NCBI GenBank assembly: GCA_001586965.3
Contig: LUCW03001924.1
Location: forward strand, 5,001-68,760
Direction of reading: 5' to 3'
From: Sphaeroforma sirkka
Lineage: Eukaryota > Opisthokonta > Ichthyosporea > Ichthyophonida
DNA: 63,760 bases
Numbering within the stretch: the stretch's first letter is position 1; the number at the start of each line of letters is the position of its first letter. The position numbers were made by a program, and so were the translations under genes. Below, one piece after another: positions 8,222 through 20,517 of the stretch. The notes below the pieces were generated by a model. The model did no database searches. It had not been told where the DNA came from and saw only the letters and a list, made by a program, of their open reading frames with translations.

Positions 8222-10597
8222 AGTTCGCTTGAGCTTTTGTTCAAACTCCTTAGACTCCTCTAGTTTAGCTAATAATTCGGTTGAGGGTTTCCACTTAGTG
8301 GTACCTGCAGGACCGATGCGACAAACAATGGTGTGTTTCCAAGGTGTCTTCTTAATAGAATAGGATCCCTGATACAAGAACGTGTCGGTTTCACGGTCGA
8401 CATAGATAGGCTCGTCGTGTATCATATTAATTAAATCACGTATCCATGGGTCGAAGCTACGTAAGGGACACCACAGCGTAATGGTAGACTTAGTAATATT
8501 AACATAATTTACAACTGTGCGATAAGTTGCCAAGGTTGGTTAGCCCACGCATTATGCTTTGATAAGCCAAGTTGAAAGGCATCACCTTTAAGATGAGTGA
8601 ACGACCTATAATCAGAACCCTGTTTGTTATGTTCTGCGGCCAACATATCAATAGTAAATGGACCCCATCTTGATTGAGCGAGGTTAAACCATTTCTTATT
8701 AAGCATCCAATCGGTTGCTAATAACTCTTTAACTGTTTTCTGGTAGTCAGGGACAAGTCGAGAGAGCATGTCAGGAAGATGATTATGTATTTCTGGTATA
8801 AAACCCTAAAACTTAGCAATAATGTCATGCCCGCGGCTCACCAACTGTGAATCAGGGTTTATGTCTTTAAAATATGTTAAAGACTTCTGATCACAGGCGA
8901 CAGTGAAGTGACTTCCATAAAGGTAGTCTTTAAACTGTCTTAGCGCAGTAACTATAGCAAGGAGCTCTTGTTTAACGGTAGGGTAATTCCGTTGACTCTT
9001 ATTATATCTCTTGCTAAAGAATTGTATGTAACGTGGTTTACCATTTATCGTTTGGTATAGCACTCCACCTACCGCTCGATCTGAAGCGTCGGTTGCTACT
9101 TGGAATGGGACGCCATCCACAGGGTATTGCATGATGGGTGCGTCCATTACTTTACTTTTGACTAGTTTAAATGCATCATCACATTCTTTAGTCCAAAGCT
9201 TTCCCAAAGGTCCTTTGTGCAGCCGTAGGTGACTGAAAGGCTTTAAGTAATGAGAAAGATGCGGTACCAAATCCGAGAAGAAGTTAACAAACCCACACAC
9301 AGAGTTCACATCTCTTCCAGTAATCGATGTTGATAAATCCAACAGAAATTGTTTCTTGCCAGGATCAATTTCTACCCCTGCTGCAGATACCTTGTAACCA
9401 AGTAAGTGTATAGTATATTTAGCAAACGAGCACTTGTCCTCGTTAATCTTAAGTTTGGCATAGTTTAGTCGCTTTAAGACTTCCTTAACGAGTTTAGCAT
9501 GTTCATGTGCTGTCTTTGTAAAAATAACTATATCATCTAAATATACTGATACGTTATCCTACAGATCCGCAAGTAGTTACATCATAACTTGTTGGAAGAA
9601 AGAAGGTAACATGTGTAAGCCTTCAGGTGCGCCTTCAAACTGGTACTTCTTACCTTGCCAAGTAAAAGAAAAGTATTTCCTATGCGGCTCATATATTTGT
9701 AATTAATGGAATGCAGCTTTTAAGTCTACCTTGGAAAAGATAGTCGCACCTTCCATTTTGCGTAGTATCTCGCTTAACTTTGGTAAAGGAAAACTATGTT
9801 GCGGAATTAGTTTGTTGATTGGCGACAGGTCTAGTACTATTCTTGTTTTACTAAACGTTCCATCAGATTTATATTGATCGACCGCTAAGAGAGCTGAGTT
9901 AACTGGGGTTGCATCATAATTGATTTTTTAACCAATCTTCAATTTGGGTTTTGACAACGTCTTTGTGTCTCCAACTCACGTAGTTATGTGAAGGACACTT
10001 TAACTTAGAGAAGTCGACGTTTGTTAAGTCAAGCTTAACGTACCCGTTAGAGAACTTAAACATACACCAGTCAGTTATTGCAATATTCCTGTTTTGTATA
10101 ATTAAGTCCATAATTATATCGGTAAAGTGCGGAATCCTATCTTTTGCTTCACCTTCCGGAGATTTAGGTATCTTTACCATGTTATCATCTGACTGATCTT
10201 TATTTGGGTCTAGCCCACTAGGCAGACCAGTGAGAGATATACCTAAACTGAGAAGATCAGTCATACCTATAATTAAATCGTATTTCTGCGACATGTCAGT
10301 AACGATTAGGTGTGTCTTTACTTCTCCTCTATCTACCATTATTATGTGTACATAGTCAATGGCTTCTTCGCAAGTTGTAATTTTGCCATTTCCCAAGATT
10401 AAATTTGTTGTTTCGTTATGGATAGCCATATCTGTAGCGTAGGCTACTCGGCGTGAGATAGCAGAGACTTCAGTCCCTAGATCAAAAAGTGCTATAACTT
10501 TTTCTCCATTTACATAAACGGTTTGAAATATACGTTCATCTCCTTTAGTATAGATTTTATTGAACTTTTTTTCATAATCTTGCTCTAGTGCACACAT
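8222..10597 (-). pseudogene. Family-1 pol (copy B): protease, RT, RNase H, methylase-like
   Basis: The integrase is deleted: at 8221/8222 the 3' non-coding region joins the end of the methylase-like domain. Reading 5' to 3' on the minus strand, there is a protease with DLG in place of DPG, then RT. The RT has a 14-bp deletion near 9925 and an AFHQL glutamine changed to stop near 9704. RNase H follows (VATDASDRAVGG, KQELLAI). Next is the Dam-like region with VDMLAAEHNK and NQPW at about 8531-8547; the intact family form is inferred to be NPPW. A telomere-like 13-mer interrupts the frame at 8800-8812. The 14-bp deletion and the stop are shared with copy D. Confidence 0.85.
8800..8812 (+). repeat. 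Telomere-like 13-mer AAAACCCTAAAAC at deletion junction
   Basis: Copy F at this place (about 27797-27822) has a 22-nt coding segment here. Copy B has the 13-mer instead, which breaks the RNase H to methylase linker. Confidence 0.75.
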
Positions 10598-11231
10598 ATA
10601 GAACTGTCAGTGCTTAACTTGGACGTCCGGTAAGTCCTTGCAATCCTCTTTGTGCCAACCGTTAGTACCCTTGCAAGTATCACACTCTTTCATATAGTGT
10701 CCAAAATCTGGCTTGCCTGGTGCACACTTAACAGGGTCGTGTCTACCATTCCACTTGCCATCACGTTTAGTGAGGTTGTAACCACACTTCTTACAAGGTG
10801 CTCTCGCCTTCCTTTCACCCTTTGGTTCAGTAGAAGTAGATTCTTTACCACCTCCAGCAGTTGTGCGAAGTTTCTTAGTTTTACGCGCAGTGTTGTTCTC
10901 TGTCGCGGTACGCTTAGCGGGCTGGGAAAAGCTCGAGGTACTAAGTACTCTAGTAGATGAGCTGGTGTGCTTTTGAACTATCTTTTCGAAGACAGACCAA
11001 GGCATAGATCGCAAATCACCATAGGCGATAATAACATCATTGACCTTCTTAAATAGGCTAGCTCCCAGAGTCTCCATCATCTGACAAATTATTAAATATT
11101 CACCAGTATAGGTACGACCTCCCATCCGAGTGTTCATATGTGTCATATGAGCTAGAGCACCTCGAATAGTAGTATTGTTCGTAAAGGTCTTGCGAGACTC
11201 TATAAGTTCACGGTCACGTGCATCTTCAACT

Positions 11232-11244
11232 AAAACCCTAAAAC
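11232..11244 (+). repeat. Telomere-like 13-mer AAAACCCTAAAAC at deletion junction
   Basis: Copies D and F carry about 25 nt between GTGCATCTTCAA and GCAACTGG. Copy B has CT plus this 13-mer there. It is identical to the 13-mers at 8800 and 47143. Confidence 0.75.
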
Positions 11245-11715
11245 GCAGCTGGCGCCAGGGTAGGGCTTTCCAGTTGGGCTCATAGGCCTTCAAGATAGTT
11301 TTTCATTTCTCTGACTTACAGAAATGAATAAAGGCATTCATCATCTGCTTATCCTTAAGGCTGACAGGCTCCTTAAGTTGATCAAAGGATTTCAGTGTCT
11401 CCACTGTACTCTCATTAGTAGAGAAATCGACCTCAGCCTTCGCGTTACCTAGCTACTTTATAAAGCTTGGTTCGAAGCGTTCACGAGGTTTACGCTCAGT
11501 GCTACGGGCTGCTAGTGCCAAGATGGAGTTTATCTCCTTTCTCTTGTTATCGATTAGATAGCGAATGTTATCCGCTTTCTTATCGTCAAGGTCAGAGTCA
11601 TTCAATAGACGGTCCTCAAGGACTTGCATACCAGAACGTGATAGCCTGAGACGTTGTTGTCTGGTTCTCAATCCTCGTCTTCCGTGCTAGAGTGGGTACT
11701 CTCTAGTGAGGTACT

Positions 11716-12451
11716 TGTAATAGCCGGGCCTCCACATTAGACTCTTATGTTGATAAACGTACTATTAAAAGCACGTGTATTAAATGGTTTTAAACAGTTC
11801 TATTTACAAGTACCTTTTCCATTTTACAAATCAGATCTTTTGGCCCCGACCCATTAAAGGGACTGTGAAAAAGGCCAAAGAGTATATTTGGAGTAGGTCT
11901 ATTAAGAGACCTAAATAAACACTCCAAAATATACATCTGAATACTTCGGTAGCGAGATGGCTCAACCGAACATAGGTTTCTAGGGACCCTTAATGGTTAC
12001 CTAGTTTGACCTCCGCTCAGCCAACCAGATGTGCCAGTCTGATGATGGCAAGTCGGTAATTCTTGACAAGTGGCCAGTTATTGGTTAAGGCAATAACTAA
12101 GGACATCAAGAGTAATTTTTTTTTTCTTTTTTACTTATTTTTTTTCTAAAAGATAGGATTTTACTAGTTTTAGTAATTCATGCGACGAAACAAGTAATAC
12201 TAGTTTCGACGATAACAATAACGAAAACATAAATAAAATTCCTTCGGCGAAATCAGTACTGGGAGGATGATATATAGGCAATGTCTCAGCCTTACAATCC
12301 CCCAGAGTATTGCTGATTTCTATGAGACATACCTAACTTCATTACCAGACTAAAATTCGTATACTTAAAAAACTTATTAAAAGACTTTAAGATTTTATTA
12401 CGTTTAGTAGCTCTAAGATGTTTATACCGCCTTAAGAGACCGATATTTACA
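11716..12451. mobile_element. Solo LTR of a second LTR family, TSD TACT
   Basis: 736 bp, starting TGTAATAGCCGGG and ending GATATTTACA, flanked by TACT (11712-11715 and 12452-12455). The uninterrupted gag target reads GAGGTACTGGTATAGCG at about 17584-17600. A diverged copy of the same LTR is at the window's right end, where GTAGCGAGATGGCTCAACC is shared. Confidence 0.88.
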
Positions 12452-12639
12452 TACTGGTATAACGATTACCAAGGTCGTGATTACCAGGGTTAGATGGTAA
12501 ATGAGGATCGATGTTATGAGGGTGGTAAGCCTCATCGATCTCCATACGATTATAGCCTCTGACAGGGTTAGGTTGTCGAGAGGATGGTCGATTGTAGCTT
12601 CCGAGCTATAGAGATTAAATCTAAGATTGTACCCACTTC

Positions 12640-12727
12640 ACCAGCGGTAACTGGCTCAGTGGTAACCCTGTTGGCTGATAAACCAGAGGGCCTCAGGTTC
12701 GAACCCCAGTTCGGAATATATTTTTTT
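12640..12727 (+). other. tRNA-like Pol III unit antisense to gag (copy B)
   Basis: A box TGGCTCAGTGG at 12652-12662, B box GGTTCGAACCC at 12696-12706 and a seven-T terminator at 12721-12727. The anticodon-like loop CTGATAAA is closed by TTGG/CCAG. The 5' acceptor strand does not pair with the 3' side, so it is not called a tRNA gene. Confidence 0.6.
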
Positions 12728-13488
12728 CGGTATAGGAAGAATATCGACCACGTGGGATAAGATCGAAGGGTCAGAAACTGTGTCAGCGGCTAGCTCCCTT
12801 AGAAGCTCATCTTTGCGGTTCAAATGACGTCGAGATTGAGAAGATCCAACCACTCGTTGTCGAGTTATGGCGTCCCCAACATTTGCGTCTTCCGCCCCAA
12901 CATTCGATGGCGAGGCATTCAGTGGCGAGGCATGCAATGAAATTTCACGAAATGGAACGCCGCCATCTTTGTTGATAGGTGGATCGGGCTGACTTTCAGT
13001 AGTAATAAACCGTCGATCTCGAGACGATTTCTCCACTTGTTAAGGAGATATAGCCTTTCCAATATCTGACTTTTCGCGGTCAGATGGCGAGCTGATGCCC
13101 TGGGCTGCACTACTAGGAGACACACGGACGCTGGCGAGCCTTTCCGTGGCAGTTGAGACCTCCTCTTCCAAGACTTTAGGGTCCGACGAGTCATCCTCAG
13201 AGTTTTCATCAGAACCAAGCTCAGAAACGGCGTCCTCTACAGCTTCAACGGCAGGTTCAGTACCAGACGGCCCAGTGTCTCCAGTAACCTCAGGAACCTC
13301 AACAGGCTTAGCAGGCTTAGAGCTGGCGGCTCCCTTGCCTTTAGAATTTTTTTAGCCATAGTAATAGCTCAAGAACAGGAAAATTAATAAGGTCTAGGTA
13401 TAGTAACTAGCGTGTAGCTTACTTTAGGGTAGTATAGCCACGATGAGGTAGTATAGAATACTTACAGTCCTGTCGCTGGATAGTATAG

Positions 13489-14105
13489 CCACGATGGATA
13501 TTTCTATGTTTTAAACTATGTTTTATAAACTAAGATACAATTTAAGTCAGTTAAGATTCAGCAGTGGTAGCTTGTGTAAGAATGATCGGGACTGCTTCTT
13601 GGTAAGAGCCTTAATATCCTCGATCACACAGGACGTACCTCTAGCTGTTCTTTATTAAATAATTTTCACTAGAAGTACTAAGTGTTCATGACCACATGCC
13701 AAACTTGTAGATAGACATAATAACGTAAGTCAGGTTAATACATTGGCTAATATAAATAAAGTTACATCTGAAGAAAAGTTATATATATATAAAAAGGCTT
13801 ATTGGATTTTGGAGATTGGCGGGAAGACCAAAACCTGCAAGTAGTAGTTCAGAGATTATAAAATTTAGTTTATAATATCCTACATCTACTAAAGAATTTG
13901 TATTGAATTATTATAAATACAATTAAAAACCAATATGTTATCTCATTTGATTTTTGATATTTTAGACTGATCGGAGACCGTATTTCTACAACTTTGGAAA
14001 TATTGGAAAAAATACTGTATTAAATTATTTTAAATACAAATAAAACCCAATGTTTATCTCATTTGATCTTGATATTTTAGACTGACTGGAGGCCGTATTT
14101 CTACA
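13489..14105 (-). repeat. Family-1 right LTR (5' LTR of composite), rearranged
   Basis: Homology with the left LTR starts at ACGATGGAT. The first bases are replaced by GTATAGCC, which recurs at about 13433. An internal duplication repeats the terminal block, so ATTTCTACA occurs at about 13982-13990 and again at 14097-14105. It is followed by CGCT, matching the left flank. Confidence 0.8.
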
Positions 14106-14109
14106 CGCT

Positions 14110-14685
14110 CACGTACTTGTTAGTTGGCCACTTCGGAACTCGCTGATTTTGAGTAGATTATTCATCTCAGGGTCGGAGTTTTATTTCTCCATGATTTGAG
14201 TATAGATAACTCGTTTATAAAGCCACTGAATGCAATAATGTCATCGTGATCGTTCTTATCACAGTCCTCTATTGCTTTATTGTATAACTCTGATAATCAT
14301 TGATCCACTTAGATCGTGTATCAATCTCTTTTCTTGCTGGGCATGTACTGCATTTCGAGGTGCGTGGAATGCTCGTATGTTTATGGGCTCGCCCACTTTC
14401 TATGCGTATAGCATAGATTTACTGTGTACGCGTTGCCCTCGTATATGCTCTTGTTGATGGTCACGTTGAAAATGGCACATTGCTTGGTCTAGTGGTACAC
14501 TTCCCGATGTTGACTAATTGTCCAGCTGCATCCCTCCATCTTCGTTACTTGGAGTGGAGTTGTTTGATGGGGCTTGAGATAACGGCACTAATTTCCTCTG
14601 GTGTGCGTACGGCTAGAATTTGTTCATGCGCGTATGCTCCTTTGTGAGTGCTGCTCTCGTCCTTTGATAAGGAGCAGAAATGCCA
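14110..14685. other. Flank between two insertions, unclassified
   Basis: Non-family-1 sequence, continuous with 1-171 before insertion. The minus strand shows short open stretches broken by stops (for example GEPINIRAFHAPRN). These suggest a decayed coding sequence, but no family was recognised. The right boundary meets RNase H sequence at ATGCCAGCGG. Confidence 0.4.
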
Positions 14686-16453
14686 GCGGCTCACCAACTG
14701 TGAATCAGGGTTCATATCTTTTAAGTATGTTAAAGACTTTTGATCACAGGCGACAGTAAAGTAACTTCCATAAAGGTAGTCTTTAAACTGTCTTAGCGCA
14801 GTAACTATAGCAAGGAGCTCTTGTTTATTAACGGTAGGGTAATTCCGTTGACTCTTATTATAACTCTTGCTAAAGAATTGTATGTAGCGCGGTTTACCAT
14901 TTATCGTTTGGTATAGCACTCCACCTACCGCTCGATCTGAAGCGTCGGTTGCTACTTGGAATGGGACACCATCCACAGGGTACTGCATGATGGGTGCGTC
15001 CATTACTTTACTTTTGACTAGTTTAAATGCATCATCACATTCTTTAGTCCAAAGCTTTCCCAAAGGTCCTTTGTGCAGCCGTAGGTGACTGAAAGGCTTT
15101 AAGTAACGAGAAAGATGCGGTACCGAATCCGAGAAGAAGTTAACAAACCCACACACAGAGTTCACATCTCTTCCAGTAATTGGTGTTGATAAATCCAACA
15201 GAAACTGTTTCTTGCCAGGATCAATTTCTACCCCTGCTGCAGATACTTTGTAGCCAAGTAAGTGTATAATATCTTTAGCAAAAGAACACTTGTTTTCGTT
15301 AATCTTAAGTTTAGCATGATTAAGTCGCTTTAAGACTTCTTTAACGAGTTTAGCATGTTCATGTGCTGTCTTTGTAAAGATAACTATATCATCTAAATAG
15401 ACTGATACGTTATACGACAGGTCCGCAAATAGTTCCATCATAACTTGTTGGAAGAAAGAAGGTAACATGTGTAAGCCTTCAGGTGCGCCTTCAAACTGGT
15501 ACTTCTTACCTTGCCAAGTAAAAGAAAAGTATTTCCTATGCGGCTCATATATTTGTAATTAATGGAATGCAGCTTTTAAGTCTACCTTGGAAAAGATAGT
15601 CGCACCTTCCATTTTGCGTAGTATCTCGCTTAACTTTGGTAAAGGAAAACTATGTTGCGGAATTAGTTTGTTGATTGGCGACAGGTCTAGTACTACTCTT
15701 GTTTTACTAAACGTTCCATCAGATTTATATTGATCGACCGCTAAGAGAGCTGAGTTAACTGGGGTTGCATCATAATTGATTTTTTAACCAATCTTCAATT
15801 TGGGTTTTGACAACGTCTTTGTGTCTCCAACTCACGTAGTTATGTGAAGGACACTTTAACTTAGAGAAGTCGACGTTTGTTAAGTCAAGTCTAACGTACC
15901 CATTAGAGAACTTAAACATACACCAGTCAGTTATTGCAATCTTCCTGTTCTGTATAATTAAGTCCATAATTATATCGGTGAAGTGCGGAATCATATCCTT
16001 TGCTTCACCTTCCGGAGGTTTAGGTATCTTTAACATATTATCATCTGACTGATCTTTATTCGGGTCTAGCCCATTAGGCAGACCAGTGAGTGTTATACCT
16101 AAACTGAGAAGATCAGTCATACCTATAATTAAATCGTATTTCTGAGACATGTCAGTAACGATTAGGTGAGTCTTCACTTCTCTTCTATTTGACAGCATTA
16201 TGTGTGCATAGTCAATGGCTTGTTCGCAAGTAGTAACTTTGCCATTTCCCAAGATTAAATCAGTTGTTTCGTTATGAACAGCCATATCTGTAGCGTAGGC
16301 TACTCGGCGTGAGATAGCAGAGACTTCAGCCCCTGGATCAAATAGTGCCATAACTTTTTCTCCATTTACGAAAACTGTTTGAAAGATACGTTCATCTCCT
16401 TTGGTATGGATTTTATTGAACATTTTCTCATAATCTTGCTCTAGTGCACACAT
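14686..16453 (-). pseudogene. Family-1 pol (copy D), truncated in RNase H
   Basis: Protease ALFDPGAEVSAIS; RT with YLDDIVIF; RNase H with VATDASDRAVGG and NKQELLAIV. The frame is open from 15468 to the truncation at 14686, where it runs into unrelated sequence. It shares with copy B both the 14-bp deletion (about 15780) and the stop in AFHQL (about 15560), so neither could make full-length Pol by itself. Integrase and methylase-like region are absent. Confidence 0.85.
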
Positions 16454-16462
16454 ATGGTACTG

Positions 16463-18504
16463 TCAGTGCTTAACTTGGACGTCCGGTAAGTCCTTGCAAT
16501 CCTCTTTGTGCCAACCGTTAGTACCCTTGCAAGTATCACACTCTTTTCATATAGTGTCCAAAATCTGGCTTGCCTGGTGCACACTTAACAGGGTCGTGTC
16601 TACCATTCCACTTGCCATCACGTTTAGTGGGGTTGTAACCACACTTCTTACAAGGTGCACTCGCCTTCTTTTCACCTTTCGGTTCGGTAGAAGTAGAGCC
16701 AGAACCCCCTCCAGTAGTAGTGCGAGGTTTCTTAGTACTACGCGCAGTATTAGTCTCTACTGCGTTTCGCTTAGTGGGCTGGGTGTAGCTCGTGGTACTA
16801 AGTACTCTAGTAGAGGGATTGGTATGCTTGTGAACTATCTTCTCAAAGACAGACCAAGGCATAGATCGCAAATCACCATAGGCGATGATGTCATCATTGA
16901 CTTTCTTAAAGAGGTTAGCTCCCAGAGTCTCCATCATCTGACAAAATTATTATTAAATATTCGCCAGTATAGGTACGACCACCCATCCGAGTATTCATAT
17001 GTGTCATATGAGCTAGAGCACCTCGAATAGTGGTATCGTTCGCAAAGAACTTGCGAGACTCTAGAAGTTCACGGTCACGTGCATCTTCAAAAAAAAAAGG
17101 TGTTAAGTATATTATCACGCAACTGGTGCCAGGGTAGGGCTTTCCAGTTGGGCTCATGAGCCTTCAAGATAGTTCGCCATTCACCTGGCTCACAGAAATA
17201 AATAAAGGCATTCATCATCTGCTTATCCTTAAGGCTGGCAGACTCCTTAAGTTGGTCGAAGGCCTTCAGTGTCTCCACTGTACTCTCATTAGTAGAGAAA
17301 TCGACCTCAGCCTGCGCGTTACCTAGCTGCTTTATAAAGCTTGGTTCTAAGTGTTCACGAGGCTCATGCTCAGTGCTACGGGCTGCTAGTGCCAAGATGG
17401 TGTCTATTTCCTTTCTCTTGTTATCGATTAGATAGCGAATGTTATCCGCTTTCCTATCGTCAAGGTCAGAGTCATTCAATAGACGGTCCTCAAGGACTTG
17501 CATACCAGAGCGTAATAGCCTGAGACGAGTATGTCTGGTTCTCACTTCCTCATCCTCAGGATTAGAGCGGGAACTCTCTAACGAGGTACTGGTATAGCGA
17601 TTGCCAAAATCGTGATTACCAGGGTTAGTTGGCAAATGAGGGTCGATATTACGAGGATGGTAAGCCTCATCGAGTTCCATACGATCATATCCTCTGACAG
17701 GGTTAGGTTTGTCAAGAGGATGGTCAATGGTAGCATCAGAGCTATAGAGATTGAATTTTGAAATATTTTCTCTCACCAATGGTAACTGGCTTAGAAGTAA
17801 ACATACTGGCTGGTAAACCAGTAGGTCTCGGGTTCGAAACTGGGCCCAAATTTTTCTTCTTCTTCGGTATAGGAAGAATATCAGCCACGTGGGACACAAT
17901 AGAGGGGTCCACAACTGCTGCTGCCGCTAGCTCCTTCAAGAGCGCTTCAGTGCGGTTCAATTGGCGTCGAGATTGAGAGGATCCAACCACTCGTTGTCGA
18001 GTTATGGCGTCTTCAGCTTCGGCCCCAAGATTTGAGCTGGATGGAATGGCTTCTCCATCGATGGCGAAACCGAAATTTTCGGACAGGTCCAATACTTTTT
18101 TTCACTCCGGATTTGTGCTGGAGTGTCCTTTAGATGTGGAGTTATAATGTCCCCGACATTCGTATTCACGAATTTTCCAGCCTTTCGACGTTTATCCCCA
18201 ATATTTGACGGCACGTGGTCAGGGGGGGCAAGCTGGGGTCCTGAGCTTCACTCCTAGGTGATACACGGACGCTGGCGAGCCTTTCCGCGGTAGTAGATAC
18301 CTCTTCTTCCAAGGCTTTAGGATCCGACTAGTCATCCTCAGAATAATCCTCTGTACCAACCTCAGAATTGGTTTCCCCAATAGTTTCCTCGGCAGGCTCA
18401 ACTCCAGACAGGCTAGGTGTTTCCACAGGGACCTCAGGAACCTCGGCAGGCTTAGCAGGCTTAGAGCTAGCGGCTCCCTTGTCTTTAGAAGTACCCTTAG
18501 CCAT
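16463..18504 (-). pseudogene. Family-1 gag (copy D)
   Basis: Same architecture as the plus copy, with the shared TAG at the SEDD position and a seven-G run (about 18222) that shifts the frame. Further indels lie in short runs near 16547, 16945, 17091 and 18104. Cys/His-rich C-terminus present. Antisense tRNA-like sequence at about 17778-17855. Confidence 0.82.
17778..17855 (+). other. tRNA-like segment antisense to gag (copy D), A box damaged
   Basis: Same position as in copies B and F. The B box GGTTCGAAAC is kept, but the A box reads TGGCTTAGAAG and the T-stem is mutated (AACTGGG). It ends in a five-T run. This is probably a decaying version. Confidence 0.5.
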
Positions 18505-18583
18505 AGTATTTGCTGGATAGTAAATCGATGTTAGACAGTCTAGAAGCAGTACACTACTGTAACTACTAAATAACTGAAGAATA

Positions 18584-19178
18584 TGCAAACTTCGATGGAA
18601 ATTACTAGGTTTCAAACTATATTAAACTAAAATACAATTTAGTCAGTCAGGATTTAGCATTGGTAGCTTGTGCAAGAATGATCGGGACTGCCTCTTGTTA
18701 AGAGCCTAAATATCCTCGATCACACAGGGCGTACCTCTAGCTGTTCTTTATTGAATAATTTTCACTAGAAGTACTAAGTGTTCATGACCACATGCCTAAT
18801 TTGTAGATAGACATAAGAACGTCAGTCAAGTTGATACACTGGCTAATATAAATAAAGTTTTATCTGAAGAAAAGTTAAAAAAAGAAAAAGACTTATTGGA
18901 TTTTGGAGATTGGCGGGAGGACCAAAATCTATAAGTAGTAGTTCGGAGATTATAAAATTTAGTTTATAATATCCTACATCTACTAATGTCTCAAATAGGT
19001 CCAAGTAGATGAGTCATACCAAATACTCAGGCTATTGGAGCCATCAAAGTGAATTTAGAACACTTTGGAAATATTGGAAAAAGAGCTTGTACAAAATTAT
19101 TTAAAATACAAATAAAAACCAATGTATTATCTCAATTGATCTTGATATTTTAGATTGACCGGAGGCCGTATTTCTACA
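18584..19178 (-). repeat. Family-1 LTR shared by copies D and E
   Basis: 595 bp, TGCAAACTTCG to ATTTCTACA. Gag of D lies on its low-coordinate side, and the pol 3' end of E on its high-coordinate side. No second LTR exists on either side. Confidence 0.9.
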
Positions 19179-19305
19179 TAGCCCCCAGTAGCTTTTAGAA
19201 CTACGAACGTACGTTAAGATACGATCTAGTTGGTAAAGCGAAAACCAAAGTAAAAACGGTTTCGGTCATGACTTATCGAGTAAGTATGTGCCTATATGTA
19301 CGAGT

Positions 19306-20105
19306 TCAAGACTCATGTTGTACTCTATGTCGTTTAGTATTTGGTCCAGTAACCATTTCCGATGTAGGCGCCTTACGTTTATTAATTAGTAAGGTAATAG
19401 CCAAAGGCTGTTCTTCATTAGTAAGTAAGTTTGAACAATTTTCTGCACTGTTGGTAAGCAGATCAGAAAGTTTAGTCACGTAGGAAGTAGGTGGCAAATA
19501 GGGAATTTCAATTCCGTCAGGGTTTGTAGTCACCTGAGGAAACCCTTTTCGTTTATCTCGTGTGTTCTTATGTAAACGCTTATTCCATTTCTTATTAAAG
19601 ATACGAAGAAAGTCGCGAGATTCACGAAATGCATCGGAGGTTAGCCAAGCTACTGTCCCATCCATGAAACGGGTCTTGTAGTAAGTGTAACCGTCTTCGG
19701 ATGTTTTGTCAATTATATCTTTGACTTGTGACTCCATAACTGGTACATCAAAATCAAATGAGCGAGCGAATGAGAGTTCGGAGGTAGGGATACGGTGAGT
19801 GCCTAGATTGGTTGCGCTAGTACCATCAATGTTATTCACTTCGTAAGTATCACTCTTCTCATCATGGTAGGAAATAACAAAAGGTCCTATCGTCTTAGAA
19901 GAGAGTTCGGTAACGTTGGCGTTTCGATTTATAATGTTAACGTAATCGCCGACTTTGAACTGAACAATGTTCTTAGTGTTATTCCATCGGTCATACGCTT
20001 TAAGTAGGACGCGATTTTTTGTGCTCGAGTAAACAGGGGTAAACAACGTTCTGCATATGCTCGATCTTTTGTAGCCATTGGGTAGCGTGTTCCTCGGGCG
20101 CAGTT
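19306..20105 (-). pseudogene. Family-1 pol C-terminus (copy E), truncated in integrase
   Basis: Covers the integrase C-terminal region, the GPF motif (KTIGPFVISYH), the chromodomain-like region (YYKTRFMDGTVAWL) and the basic tail ending VQHES. At 20105 it breaks into copia sequence. One extra T near 20015 shifts the frame compared with copy F. Confidence 0.85.
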
Positions 20106-20420
20106 GTGTGCATTGTGTGCTGATACAAATAGATCTATTGTAGATTTTCCAAACTGTCTTTCAGCTTGTTTTTAGAATCTGGGGTATAATATCCAGTCTA
20201 TGGCTGATATGCTTATGAGCATGTTTGTTTCCAATTGGTATACTCTTGTGTTAGAGTACAATTTCTGAAGTGCTCTGAAATGGTGGTACTGAGGTGCTAT
20301 CAGATAGCGACTTAGAATCAAAACTGCAAAGCATATATCCACTCGTGTTTGATCTACAAGGTATCGTAGCTGACCCACTAGCTGGTTATATTGTGTGATT
20401 GAAAGTTGTTAGAGTGCAAT
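20106..20420 (-). pseudogene. Ty1/copia RT-RNase H fragment
   Basis: The minus strand reads YNQLVGQLRYLVDQTRVDIC followed by FAVLILSRYL..P..HH..AL. This is the typical copia junction between RT and RNase H. It is truncated on both sides, with a stop soon after. The AT-rich stretch to about 20480 may be residual copia 3' sequence, but no LTR end could be placed. Confidence 0.7.
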
Positions 20421-20517
20421 GTTGTAGACTTTAAATAAAGTGCAAATGTATATATTTATTTCTGACCTCACCTTTGGTTTTATACCTAAGGTGTTTCAAA
20501 GCCCGGAAGTACACACC

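Larger units (their letters stand above)
10607..13359 (-). pseudogene. Family-1 gag (copy B), divergent and interrupted
   Basis: The C-terminal part (10607-11293) keeps the Cys/His-rich region CDTCKGTNGWHKEDC and a central helical region. The N-terminal part (12656-13359) is clearly more diverged from copies A, D and F than the rest, but follows the same plan. The gene is broken by the 13-mer at 11232, a loss near 11310, a solo LTR at 11716-12451 and an altered start region (ATGGCTAAAAAAATTC). An antisense tRNA-like unit is present at about 12640-12727. Confidence 0.8.
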
